Positions 36,301 through 43,886 of a stretch of 64,000 bases of DNA are shown here, piece by piece. Below the pieces are notes generated by a model, which worked only from the letters and a program-made list of their open reading frames with translations, ran no database searches and was not told the origin of the DNA. Both the position numbers and the translations under genes were made by a program. This DNA is from Bin34 sp965219935 (GTDB taxonomy: Bacteria > Chloroflexota > Anaerolineae > Caldilineales > Caldilineaceae), in the NCBI GenBank assembly GCA_965219935.1, contig CBDCOU010000003.1:4030001-4094000 (forward strand), given 5' to 3'. Positions within the stretch are counted from its first letter, which is position 1. The number at the start of each line of letters is the position of its first letter.

Positions 36301-37377
36301 AATCACAATTGCCCGTTTCCCGCTGGCGGCCAGTTTCCAGACAGTGCTCCTGATGTCTTCGGAACCGGCCACGCCTTCGACTGCGTACATCACCAAGTTT
36401 CCAAGAGTGCCTGTCGCCTCAAGAACAAGGCGGGACTTCCCGATCCCGGCCAGTCCCACGACACGGGCAACACTGCGCGGCTGTGCAATCCCAACGGTTT
36501 CCTGGAGAAATTGGCGGAGTTTGTCAAGACGCTCATCCCCCACCCAAGGCGAGGACTTGTGCTCAATGTTCCAGTGGCCCCAGGATTGAAACGGCCCGCG
36601 CAGTCCAGGCTCCGCGATTTCCAGCAACCGGTGAGCCATTGTTGGATGGCAGTTAACCCAATCGGAGAGTTTTTCGGCTGGATAGAAGTGAATCCGGTCA
36701 TCACCAATATCCAGGCCAGCACCTCGGAGTGCTCTACGGATGCGGCCCTTGCTGTCCTCAATTTGCTGTTGCGTGTACGGGTTTGTCACCAGGATGATGT
36801 AGTGTCCCTCGTTCTCGAGGGCTGACCGGATCCTTGGTTTGATCTCACCCTCGGTTGTTAGTACCTCTTTACCCGCGTCAGATGGTTTGAACGCTCCGGT
36901 CTTGAGTTGGAACTGACAGAATCTGCCGGGCAGGAAGGGCGTTTGCGCAGGGCCTTCTTCCCAGCTGATGCGTCCGTCCTCTCCCCCATCTGGAGCATCA
37001 ATGTTGTCGGCGACGTGGATGTCAGGGTTTTGCACTCCATAGCTGGAAGCTTCCGTCCACAGCAGCGAACGGATGAACTCCGGAAACTTCTGCCTCGTAA
37101 TGGCAGCCCAGTGCTGACTGGTCACCTCAAACGGAAGCGGCAGTGCAGTCGGGACATGGTCCGCCCGCTCGGGCCGGAGGGTGTTGAGTGCACTCGGATT
37201 GGCCCTGAGGACCCTGAGGAGGTTGTTACAGGCGGTGGACGGGGTCCTCTCCCCCGTTTCATACTTGGCGAAGGCTTTGGGGCCTCCACCAAGGAGTTCT
37301 CCCGCTTCGCGTTGCGTCAGGCCAAGCCCTTTCCGGAAGGTCCGGATGTCGTCAGGTACAAGGGGAGGACTCTTCAC
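33340..37377 (-). CDS. HTH-nuclease-STAND NTPase, candidate single-gene defence protein
   Basis: A 1345-residue protein from GTG 37377. Residues 8-65 are an Xre-type HTH of the MqsA kind (IRTFRKGLGLTQREAGELLG, then AFAKYETGERTPS). Residues 85-250 look like a PD-(D/E)XK nuclease: DAPDGGEDGRISW (130-139) and FCQFQLKTG (153-161), the D...QxK pair. A P-loop NTPase follows: Walker A GLAGIGKS (308-315), Walker B RAIVIVDDC (355-363), then helical STAND-type regions. From about 560 to the end it is helical repeats, the usual sensor part. The layout nuclease-NTPase-repeat sensor parallels Avs-type STAND defence proteins, here with an added DNA-binding head that could autoregulate the gene. No stop or frameshift interrupts the 4-kb frame. 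Confidence 0.8.
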   Translation of the reverse strand: MKSPPLVPDDIRTFRKGLGLTQREAGELLGGGPKAFAKYETGERTPSTACNNLLRVLRANPSALNTLRPERADHVPTALPLPFEVTSQHWAAITRQKFPEFIRSLLWTEASSYGVQNPDIHVADNIDAPDGGEDGRISWEEGPAQTPFLPGRFCQFQLKTGAFKPSDAGKEVLTTEGEIKPRIRSALENEGHYIILVTNPYTQQQIEDSKGRIRRALRGAGLDIGDDRIHFYPAEKLSDWVNCHPTMAHRLLEIAEPGLRGPFQSWGHWNIEHKSSPWVGDERLDKLRQFLQETVGIAQPRSVARVVGLAGIGKSRLVLEATGTLGNLVMYAVEGVAGSEDIRSTVWKLAASGKRAIVIVDDCAPETHRVLASMASLETSQLSLLTLDSEVLTETQSGSPALHEVEEASLSVIDDMVSRIATDLQDLDRRRLVRFARGVPGIAITLAQAWNRSMSLALATDEELIDPYVLGRTRREPELLLKSAALLAAFGLVGIDIEADDQLTKIAGLGRHLSPDDLRVGAKRLAARKLVAQRRGRYVAIKPSPITMRLAERQWAEEWSKDTWDTVLADNSASTSFADDLRLNVQAAKQLRSLNSSDVSKAVVNHVCRFGGPFFGPDKLLVEGYAEVLSLLAEIDTGIIADLLKYSLVKVEDLSSIVGETRMHLVWALGKIAFKADTFDDGARLLLCLAAATKADEDNATEQFVSLFPLRLGNTEADGTQRLDLLDSLSKTDDTLRKEIVIRALTAGLELEHFTRDVGPEVHGTRPALSSWCPETREEACAYVRGCATQLIAFATQSDDIGALARSCLGPNLAALIQVDFIDIAELAVEQVGAAVEHWPEARNTLGLYLSRCCTDEPSELVDRIQAMMDRLTPTSLETRVRFLVTDTPWEYLNTGNDSYEEQQQRWEKAVRELAAEVVQQPNTLQALLPQLSRGHQQMVREFGRGIADFAGSWDDWLEPIILEVEKTPETERDYGLLMGYVQGFADDQPDAVEAFKRRAAKSSTLAPALPLICSNLGLSPSDIALLVDALEDGLLPPECLTWNSLGMGLKRIPPVEMFPLLDAMLDHSREGFAGALELLGLYVSGNLNGLEDFCLQIRKIADNALRWPWRNLSNLNNARHYFDDILTWMLERGPDDPEASATARALAKAAVNVTDYNHTHTLATVLPILLSRFLGVVWPLIGSAIVGDDPRQRLFFETMLRSPSWLDCGETCAPILKLPEDTLFAWCRTHPERALVFVAKTVPFLLSDGNTDDGFRVHPVMMQLIEEFGSREDLIDAVVTAMWTKVRPMPEEHLWIICREQVTKLLPHPHPNVRRWAKVMLRRLGELIDQSRVRDAEVEARMED

Positions 37378-37624
37378 TTAGCTTCGTCCCGATGGATGTC
37401 ACTATGACGAAAGTGTCATTATGGCGTCATCCGGGGCTGATGTCTGTCAAAGTCGCGGGTTCAGACTCTTCACGTCAATGGCCTCCGTATCTTCCACACA
37501 GCACGCGATGGCATGGGCCGGGGCAAGACCGTCGTTGTTCCAAGGAGAGTGATTGCAGGTGAAGTGAAGCCGGGTATCCAGTGGTTGATGAAGTTCACGG
37601 CCACAGGCGCTTCCTTGGGTCTGT

Positions 37625-37745
37625 GGACATAAGCAAATGGGTTGCGTAGCCAATGACGAGCCGCGGTGAACAGGACAAAACCTTGGTGACTGGCCGCTGT
37701 TTGCTCGTAGCGCGTGGTAATGCGGCACTTCTCCTGCAGCCCCGT
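37625..37745 (-). mobile_element. IS5-family 3'-end remnant
   Basis: The minus-strand frame reads CRITTRYEQTAASHQGFVLF then TAARHWLRNPFA, matching the end of the IS427-like transposase at 13951 (LATRFEKTASSYLG, VRHWLQNPFAR). TGTGGACATAAG at 37622-37633 corresponds to the IS end. It abuts the 3' end of the ImmA-type gene and may have replaced its last codons. Confidence 0.75.
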
Positions 37746-37776
37746 TTCTTGTTCGTGGAATTCGAACTCGTGCCCG

Positions 37777-38337
37777 TCAGCAGCTGTCAACCCAGGAAGT
37801 CTCCTGCGATACTTGGTTGGCTCCCGACGGTGGTGTCCAGCCCGGAGATTCCGACCAGGGGCCAAAGGGAATGCCCAACCGGATGGACATGGCGCTGTTG
37901 GACACACGGAAGATGTCGGCCAGTTTTTCCACCGTGTTCGCGCCCCGCGTGATCTCGGTATCCACCAGGTGAACAGGCATCAGGATGTCAGCCGCCAGCT
38001 TATTGGCCCGGGTTTCCACCAAGCTGCTGAACCCACTGCGGTAGAGGCCGTCCGTGGTGATACCGTCCCCCACCAAGTCTTCGTGCAGCACGATGTGCGC
38101 GATTTCGTGTGCGATAGTGAACCGCCGTCGGTTGACGTGATGCGCTGCATTCACGTAAATCACGAATTCGCGGCTGCCGCCAAGCTTCCGATCCTTGCAG
38201 ATCATGCCCGACACCTCATCCGGCCACTCCCTGGTACGATAGACTTCGGCTCCCAAGGCTTGTGCCAAGGACACCACCTTCACTGGGGGTGCCACCTGAA
38301 ACTGTCGGATGATCGCGAAGGCTTCCTCATAGCGCAT
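37777..38337 (-). CDS. ImmA/IrrE-family metallopeptidase
   Basis: A 186-residue protein from ATG 38337 with GAGG at seven bases. The zinc motif is intact: RRRFTIAHEIAHIVLHED (HExxH), followed by ETRANKLAADILMP carrying the downstream Glu, as in ImmA/IrrE. ImmA-type peptidases cleave phage-type or regulatory repressors; partner genes are usually next door. Here the upstream neighbour, nine bases away, is a two-TM protein rather than an Xre repressor. The last 30 residues (WTPPSGANQVSQETSWVDSC) lie beside the IS5 remnant and may not be native. Confidence 0.85.
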   Translation of the reverse strand: MRYEEAFAIIRQFQVAPPVKVVSLAQALGAEVYRTREWPDEVSGMICKDRKLGGSREFVIYVNAAHHVNRRRFTIAHEIAHIVLHEDLVGDGITTDGLYRSGFSSLVETRANKLAADILMPVHLVDTEITRGANTVEKLADIFRVSNSAMSIRLGIPFGPWSESPGWTPPSGANQVSQETSWVDSC

Positions 38338-38346
38338 GGGAGCACC

Positions 38347-38820
38347 TCAATCCTCTTCCTTGTCGATGTCTTTTCGCGGCACAAACGCGTCCTGGTCGGA
38401 TCGGGGAGTTTTCACACCCTGGTTGTCCGTTGAATCTCTCTGTTTGTTAATGTACTGCTGGACCGCGCGTTGGGCTACTTCGACTGCCCGATCTTCTGCC
38501 ACCTTCTCAAGCGCGTAGTAACCCACGATCGCGGCCACAGCCAATCCCAGACCGATGCCCGCCATGGCCGTCTGCAGCACAGCAATCTGCATGGAAATTG
38601 TTTCCAGCGAATGCTCGCGTGTCCCTTCATAAATTTCACAGTCGAAAGGAGCTGTGCACAAGCCCCAGTCCCACCACATAAGGAATAGGATCATGAGGGC
38701 ATTGACTGCGGTGAGCACGATGCCCACTACCAGCAGGAGCCGTCCCAATCTCATTCCTGTCCCCGAATTCCGTCGTTCAGGTACCACCCGTGCCATGATG
38801 CCCAGGGAATTGTAGGTCAC
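38347..38820 (-). CDS. Two-TM protein encoded with the ImmA-type peptidase
   Basis: A 157-residue protein from GTG 38820 (an internal ATG at 38796 is an alternative). Segment one is LLLVVGIVLTAVNALMILFL, segment two AVLQTAMAGIGLGLAVAAIV; between them is a Cys-containing loop (LCTAPFDCEIYEGTREHSLE). The C-terminal tail is helical and charged (AEDRAVEVAQRAVQQYINKQ). No family recognised. The GTG start overlaps the stop of a short upstream frame by four bases, and the stop lies nine bases before the ImmA-type start, so this is an operon. Confidence 0.65.
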   Translation of the reverse strand: MTYNSLGIMARVVPERRNSGTGMRLGRLLLVVGIVLTAVNALMILFLMWWDWGLCTAPFDCEIYEGTREHSLETISMQIAVLQTAMAGIGLGLAVAAIVGYYALEKVAEDRAVEVAQRAVQQYINKQRDSTDNQGVKTPRSDQDAFVPRKDIDKEED

Positions 38821-39007
38821 TGTTCATCAGGGCTTCGTTTTGGTCCAGTGAACTTTGGCTCGATCCATGCGTTGGAATCCTGGATGTCCGCACGGGAGAC
38901 GAAAGTTCTGTGTGTATGCGTCAGGCCGTGGAAGTTGTCATCCAGTGCGGGACCTTGAGTACCTTGGCCTCCGTTTTGGATGCGCGGTTCGGCTGTGCTC
39001 TGTCCAT
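38817..39007 (-). pseudogene. Possible short first gene of the ImmA operon, frameshifted
   Basis: From ATG 39007 the frame reads MDRAQPNRASKTEAKVLKVP; near 38940 a second frame continues DDNFHGLTHTHRTFVSRADI and ends SPDEQ at TGA 38817-38819, which overlaps the next start (GTGA). The overlap is the main reason to believe it; one indel is needed and no family is recognised. Confidence 0.3.
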
Positions 39008-39147
39008 TGCCTGCAAGTGCGGGGAGCCACCTACGCGTGAAAGCCCGAAAGGATTCGCAGGGAGCCCATGCTCCACCTGTCGGCTGTTCCGTTCCGACCC
39101 CGTGAGGTTTCGGGTAGGCCTTCGTAATCCTGGCTGAGGCGCCGCGC

Positions 39148-39545
39148 CTAAAAGGCCACCGGTCCCAGCCAGGCAAAGGTGCGTTCCCCTACCCAGCGTC
39201 GGGGCAGCACCTGGAAACCCGCGCCCGGCTCGGCACGGCGCATGATCGCCAGGGTCCAGTCCGTGGTCTCCCGCACCCAGTCCCCGAGCTTGGGGCCGGC
39301 GTAGCCGACCTCCGCCCACAGGTGCTGCAGGCGCGGGAAGCGGTGCCGCAGCCGGGCCAGGACCCGCCGGGCCCCGTCCCGGTCCTGGAGGTCGGCGGGG
39401 TGCACGGCCACGGCCAGCAGCAGCCCCATCGTGTCGACCACGAGATGGTGCTTGCGCCCCTTGACCTTCTGGCCGGCATCGTAGCCTCGGGGGCCTGCCA
39501 CCTCCGGCGTCTTGACCGACCTCGATCGACAACCCGCGGGTATGT
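39148..39545 (-). mobile_element. IS5-family transposase, 3' remnant (second IS5 group)
   Basis: The frame reads SRSVKTPEVAGPRGYDAGQK, VKGRKHHLVVDTMGLLLAVA and WVGERTFAWLGPVAF, clear signatures of IS5-type transposases of a group different from the 13938 element. The N-terminal half is missing: the reading starts at the DxxSVKT region. It lies directly downstream of the RCC1 lipoprotein gene, and the frame runs on from the tail of that gene's locus, so the insertion probably truncated something there. Confidence 0.8.
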
Positions 39546-39596
39546 CCATCCCTGCGCCAGTCGGCGCAGATCGGCCACCGCAAGCGGTCGCATTCC

Positions 39597-41360
39597 TCAC
39601 CCTGCCGGCAGGGGCACCGGGACCGCGCCCCAACAGACGACGGTGCCGTCCGTGCGGATGGCGCAGGAGTATACGTAGCCCGCACTGACGACCGTGAAGG
39701 TGCCGGGCGGGGGCGTGGCTTGCCGCTCCCAGTCGGAACCCCAACAGGCGAGCGTGCCGTCCGTGCGGATCCCACAGGCATGCCAGGTCCCGACACTGAC
39801 GGCGGTAAAACGGTCCTGCCTGTCGGGCTGGTTGGCCTCCGGCCCCCAACAGACGACGGTGCCGTCGGTATGCAGGCCGCAGGCGTGATGAGTCCTCGTA
39901 CTGACGGATGTGAACGTTCCGGCCGGTGGTGCCTCTGCCAACAGGCCCCAGCAGGCGAGCGTGCCGCCCTTCCGAAGACCGCAGGCGTAGCCTTCGCCCC
40001 CAACACTGAAGTCAACGAACGCACCGGCCGGCGGCGCGTTCAGACGGAAGTAGTCATCGCCCCAGCAGGCGAGCGTGCCGCCCGCGCGCAGGCCGCAGCC
40101 GTACCCCATTTGGGCATCGACGGCCACGAAGTCCCCGCCCGGAACCTTAATCTCTTGCATGCTCTCCCGCGGACCTTTGAGCTCGCGTCTGGTCCTACCC
40201 CAGCAGATGAGTCGGCCGTCGGCACGCCGGCCGCAGGAATGCCAGAGCCCGACACCGACGGCGACAAACCGGCCGGGCGGCGGCGTGGACCGCCCGTATC
40301 CATCATCGCCCCAGCAGGCGAGGGTGCCGTCCGTGCGGATGGCGCAGGAATGACCGCCGACCGCAACGGCCACGAAGGTGCCGCGCGGCGGCATGGTCCC
40401 ACCGTACCAGTCGCCCCCTCGCCCTCGCCCGTGCCAGGCCCTGTCTCCGCTGACCGCAGCCGCCTGCGGCTGCGGTCCTGGAGCCTGTCCGTACGCATTG
40501 TCACCCCAGCAGGCGAGCGAACCGTCGGTCCGCACCCCACAGGCATGCAGGCCGCCGGCACTGACGGACGTGAACGTTCCGTCCGGCGGGGTGCCGCGGC
40601 CCGCGTAGGCGTCGCCCCAACAGACAAGCCTGCCGTCGGTCCGTATGGCGCAGGCGTACCTTTGGCCGGCACTGACGGCGGAGTACTTTCCGGGCGGCGG
40701 CGACGCCTCCCCGTAGAGGTGGGCGCCCCAACAGGCGATGTTGCCGTCGGGTTGAAGGCCGCAGGTGTGCCCGCGGCCGGCACTCACCGACGTGAAAGCT
40801 CCGCGCAACGGGCTTGCCTGGCCGAACCGATCAAGGCCCCAACACGTGGCGGCACGGTTTGTGTCCAGGGCGCAGGTGTGGGTGGCTCCGGCAGCGACGG
40901 CCATGAAGGTGCCGTGCGGCGGGCTCGCCTGGCCGTAGGTGTTATCGCCCCAGCAGGCGAGCGTGCCGCTCTTGCGGATGCCGCACGTGTGCAGATCCCC
41001 GGTGCCGAAGGCGGCGAAGGTCCCGCCCGGCGACGCGGCCTGGCCGTAGGTGTCGTCGCCCCAGCAGACGAGCCGATCGTCGGTGCGCAGGCCGCAGGCG
41101 TGCCGGGCTCCGGTATCGACGGCCACGTACCGCCCGGGCGGCGGCGACGCCTGGCCGTGGTCGTCATGGCCCCAGCAGGAAAGGGTGCGGTTCCGCTGCA
41201 CCGCACAGGTGAACGCGCTGCCGGCGCTGACGTCCGTGTAGGCCTGCAGCGCCTCGTCCACGTAGGCCGCACACCCGGCCGCGGTCAGGCACAGCCACAG
41301 GCCGACGGTCCATCGCCAGATGCGCCGGGTGCTTCGCAGGTTGGCCACACACAAATCCAT
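39597..41360 (-). CDS. RCC1-repeat lipoprotein
   Basis: A 587-residue protein. ATG 41360 precedes a lipoprotein signal (RRIWRWTVGLWLCLTAAGC, Cys30); a TTG four codons upstream is an alternative. The rest is about 14 RCC1-type repeats with the pattern GxFxAVxxGxxHxCGxRxDGxLxCWG and the spacer YGQAxPPPG (for example DDTYGQAASPGGTFAAFGTG). Two seven-blade propellers would fit this number. The Cys in each HxCGxR/LxCWG pair suggests disulphides in an oxidising compartment. A shorter relative is the 29463 gene; a third, broken one is at 46388-46620. Confidence 0.82.
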   Translation of the reverse strand: MDLCVANLRSTRRIWRWTVGLWLCLTAAGCAAYVDEALQAYTDVSAGSAFTCAVQRNRTLSCWGHDDHGQASPPPGRYVAVDTGARHACGLRTDDRLVCWGDDTYGQAASPGGTFAAFGTGDLHTCGIRKSGTLACWGDNTYGQASPPHGTFMAVAAGATHTCALDTNRAATCWGLDRFGQASPLRGAFTSVSAGRGHTCGLQPDGNIACWGAHLYGEASPPPGKYSAVSAGQRYACAIRTDGRLVCWGDAYAGRGTPPDGTFTSVSAGGLHACGVRTDGSLACWGDNAYGQAPGPQPQAAAVSGDRAWHGRGRGGDWYGGTMPPRGTFVAVAVGGHSCAIRTDGTLACWGDDGYGRSTPPPGRFVAVGVGLWHSCGRRADGRLICWGRTRRELKGPRESMQEIKVPGGDFVAVDAQMGYGCGLRAGGTLACWGDDYFRLNAPPAGAFVDFSVGGEGYACGLRKGGTLACWGLLAEAPPAGTFTSVSTRTHHACGLHTDGTVVCWGPEANQPDRQDRFTAVSVGTWHACGIRTDGTLACWGSDWERQATPPPGTFTVVSAGYVYSCAIRTDGTVVCWGAVPVPLPAG

Positions 41361-41499
41361 GAGGTTGGGCAATCCTGCTTATGACTATATCCGACGCGTC
41401 CGCCGGTTTTTGATGGGCTGGGGGGCGACCGGCGGGTTGTGCGTCCGACGGCCGCGCCGGGCGGCGGGCAGTTTTACCCGCCTGTCCGTTGACCTCGTT

Positions 41500-42689
41500 T
41501 CAGGCTGTGGATTCCGCCCCTGTGCTCGCTGCCAGCTGCGCGCAGCCCTGCGCCAGTCGGCGCAGCTTCGCCACAGCGGCCGCCTGAAAGCCGCTTCCCG
41601 GCGCGTGGACGGCCTGTTTGTCAAACTGGTGGGTAATCCCGGCCGAGTTACCTAATTTGCGACCTGTGGGCACGGGTTTGTGCCATCGCCACACTCCGGA
41701 ACCCAATACCCGAAGGCGTTCCTCAACCGAGAATTCGTGCATCACAATGCGGATCGCCTCCCGGTTCATTTTGATCAAGAAGTTCGTCAACACCGAAAGG
41801 TCACCAGCGTCCGCCTGGTCCATGGCATCCAGGTATTTGTCTCGATCCTTTCGGTGCACCGAAACGGGATACCAGCCAGCTCGCCACAAGTGCCAGTTCA
41901 ACAACATGCGGCCTGTACGGCCGTTGCCGTCAGGAAAGGGATGGATTTGGATGAAGCGATGGTGCAGCCACGCGCCAACCAGCAGCGGGTGGTAGGCATC
42001 GCGGTACTGGTTGTAGAGTTCCAACAACAGGTCCAGCTGTGGCTCTACCTGTTCAGGCGGTGCGTAGAGGTAAACGGTACCGTCCGGCTGTCTCGGATTG
42101 TTGGGCCATTGCTTGAACGCCCCCTTGCGCAGTTTCCGTTGCACGCGCTGGCCGAAGCTGTTGACCGCATCGTGCGTCTCCTGGCGGGCGGTGATCAACT
42201 GGTGCAACTCGCGGATGGCGTGCTTGGTGAGCGGACGATCTTCTACCGCAAGTTTGAGCACCATGTTGTGGGCCTTAACGTGGTCCCACAGAACTTCCAA
42301 CAGGGAGATGGATTCCGCTAAGGCGTCGTCTAGGTTTCCTCCCGTACGTTCCGGGTTCAAAAGCCGCGTGTGCTCCATGCCGAAACCGTCGCGCAGCAGG
42401 ACTTCCGTCACTTCGTCGGTGAGGTCGTACAGCCCCTCGATTGCACCGGTCTCGATCGCCAGGCTGTGGACAAACCGCACATACCCGCTCTGGATCCGGT
42501 CCTGTTCGTTTGGCGAATGGCGGCATCAAAGAACCGCCGGTGCCAAATTTCCTCGTGATCGAAGGTGTGCTTTTTGTCGGCGGCCGACAGGGGTTGGATA
42601 CCCTGCCAGTCGGTGTAGCGTGTCTCCCCCTCCGGTTCGCGGCCACCGTGGCGCGGCGGGGGTGGTTCCTGGGGAAGATTCGGTTTCAT
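41500..42689 (-). pseudogene. Fic-domain AMP-transferase, one frameshift in the N-terminal part
   Basis: The main frame (41500-42480, GTG start) holds an N-terminal inhibitory helix (SLAIETGAIEG, fitting S/TxxxE-G/N) and an intact catalytic loop HPFPDGNGRTGR with a normal Fic core. Upstream in another frame, from ATG 42689, lie MKPNLPQEPPPP, YTDWQGIQPLSAADKKHTFD and EEIWHRRFFDAAIRQTNRT, the expected preceding part of this Fic type. The frames join near 42495 (NRT to IQSGYVRFVHSL) and need one base. If the indel is an assembly error the gene is intact, about 396 residues. Fic enzymes attach AMP to protein targets. Confidence 0.75.
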
Positions 42690-42722
42690 GCATGCACCTT
42701 CGATGCCAATCACCAGTCGGCG

Positions 42723-42953
42723 CTACGCGTTGTCCTCGGCCATGCGGCGGTCGATCAGTTCGCGGATGATTTTCGACACCGACTTCTCCTGGTCGAAGGC
42801 CAGGTAGCGCCTCTGTTCGGGTGTGACGATGGCCCTGATGATCGTCTGCGGCGCGCCGGGCTGCTCGTCGCCCGCCACCCATTCGTTCAGCGAGGTTGCC
42901 GCCTTGGATTCCTGCGGCGCACGCGGAATGGACGTCAGTTCGTTTTTGCTCAT
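42723..42953 (-). CDS. Small partition-type accessory protein, ribbon-helix-helix-like
   Basis: A 76-residue protein from ATG 42953, overlapping the ParA stop (ATGA). A flexible N-terminal half (MSKNELTSIPRAPQESKAAT) is followed by AIVTPEQRRYLAFDQEKSVS and KIIRELIDRRMAED, which has the strand-helix-helix look of ParG/CopG-like proteins. In plasmid partition such proteins bind the centromere and stimulate the ParA ATPase. The assignment rests on size, position and the C-terminal pattern. Confidence 0.6.
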   Translation of the reverse strand: MSKNELTSIPRAPQESKAATSLNEWVAGDEQPGAPQTIIRAIVTPEQRRYLAFDQEKSVSKIIRELIDRRMAEDNA

Positions 42954-43613
42954 GCGGTCTGCTCCTCGGTTTGGGTCCGCAACAGTTCATCGGTCAGATT
43001 GGCGATCTCGGACGGTGCCCGGATGGCTGCGGCCCTCCCGTTCGGCGATCGTCTGGCCGAACGTCATGGCCATCGCGAAGCCGACGCGCTGGGTGATCTC
43101 GGTGTCCAGGACGGGCGGGCCGTCGACCAGGTTGCGCAGGTTGCGCCCGATCAGCGTGACCGGCAGCTTGCGGCTGACCACGAAGCGAACAATCAGCCTG
43201 GGCCGAAAGGCGCGTACTTCGTTGGCCAGTGCGACGATGCGGTCGGCGGCGCGCACACTGAGGCCCGACGGCTCGATCGGGATTGCACACAGGTCGGCGA
43301 CTGCCAGGCAGCTGCGCAGCAGCGCGTTGCCGCGCGACGGGCCGTCGATCACGATGTGGTCGAACCGTCGGTCCTGGGCGGCGATCTTCTCGGCCAGGTC
43401 TGCGTACAGGTCCTTGTTCCGGCCAGGCTGCACATAGGTCATGACCGCGCAGGCCGGCCGCGCGCGCAGCTGCGCCCATTCGGACGCCGAGGCCTGCGTG
43501 TCGGCGTCGACCAGCAGCACCGACGCGCTGGTCTCCGCCAGTTCACACGCCACGTGGACGGCCAGCGTCGTCTTGCCGGTCCCGCCCTTGCGGTTGAGAA
43601 ATGCGATCACCAT
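42950..43613 (-). pseudogene. parA: ParA-family partition ATPase, one frameshift near the C-terminus
   Basis: From ATG 43613 the protein starts MVIAFLNRKGGTGKTTLAVH with the deviant Walker A KGGTGKTT (9-16), then VLLVDADTQASASEWA (A' motif) and HIVIDGPSRGNALLRSCLAV (Walker B). It has no N-terminal HTH, so it belongs to the short plasmid type that pairs with ParG-like proteins. Near 43030 the frame reads into a dubious tail; the neighbouring frame gives EIANLTDELLRTQTEEQTA and a stop overlapping the next ATG by ATGA, clearly the native end. One indel separates them. The upstream AT-rich repeats are the probable centromere and operator. Confidence 0.8.
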
Positions 43614-43624
43614 GCATCCATCTT

Positions 43625-43740
43625 AGTTCTAATATGCCAACTTGTTAATGTTATATATTGCCGTACAGCAATATTGCTATACAACAGTATTGCCATATTG
43701 CTATATGGCAATATGGCTTATAGGTTAGATCGACGAGGCA
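43625..43740. promoter_or_regulatory. AT-rich repeat cluster upstream of parA, candidate centromere/operator
   Basis: Within GC-rich surroundings this short stretch is strongly AT-rich and built from variants of GCMATATTGC: a perfect palindrome GCAATATTGC (43668-43677), then GCCATATTGC (43692-43701) and its complement GCAATATGGC (43708-43717) separated by TATATG. Single copies of TATTGCC and TATTGCT lie between. Repeats like these, directly upstream of a parA/RHH pair, are the usual form of a partition site that also serves as operator. Confidence 0.65.
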
Positions 43741-43831
43741 GCACTCGTCGTCGTTGCATGGCCGGCGGGACCTGTGTGACTGGGGCAGATCGCATAGGCG
43801 GCCGCGCAGGGTTCATGGACCACGGAGCATT

Positions 43832-43865
43832 GATCAGAAGCGGATGGCATACTGCGAACCCGCGT
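43832..43865 (+). promoter_or_regulatory. Conserved upstream element, copy B
   Basis: Counterpart of 29401-29434 (28 of 34 bases identical), ending 21 bases before ATG 43887. The core TGGCATACTGCGAACCCGCG contains CATACT as a possible -10. Confidence 0.5.
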
Positions 43866-43886
43866 CCCCCATCCAACCGAACCCCC

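Noticed and set aside
39720..41384. A 554-codon plus-strand frame antisense to the RCC1 lipoprotein
   Set aside because: It mirrors the regular RCC1 repeats on the other strand; repeats with GC-rich codons keep the complement open. It has no motif of its own.
43625..43740. CRISPR-like repeats upstream of parA
   Set aside because: Units are 10 bp, inverted as well as direct, with spacers under 10 bp and no cas genes; they fit a partition site, not a CRISPR array.
42441..43886. Extension of the triple-SH3b gene upstream by 480 codons
   Set aside because: This part is antisense to fic, the RHH gene and parA and crosses the AT-rich repeat site; the lipoprotein signal at 43887 marks the real start.
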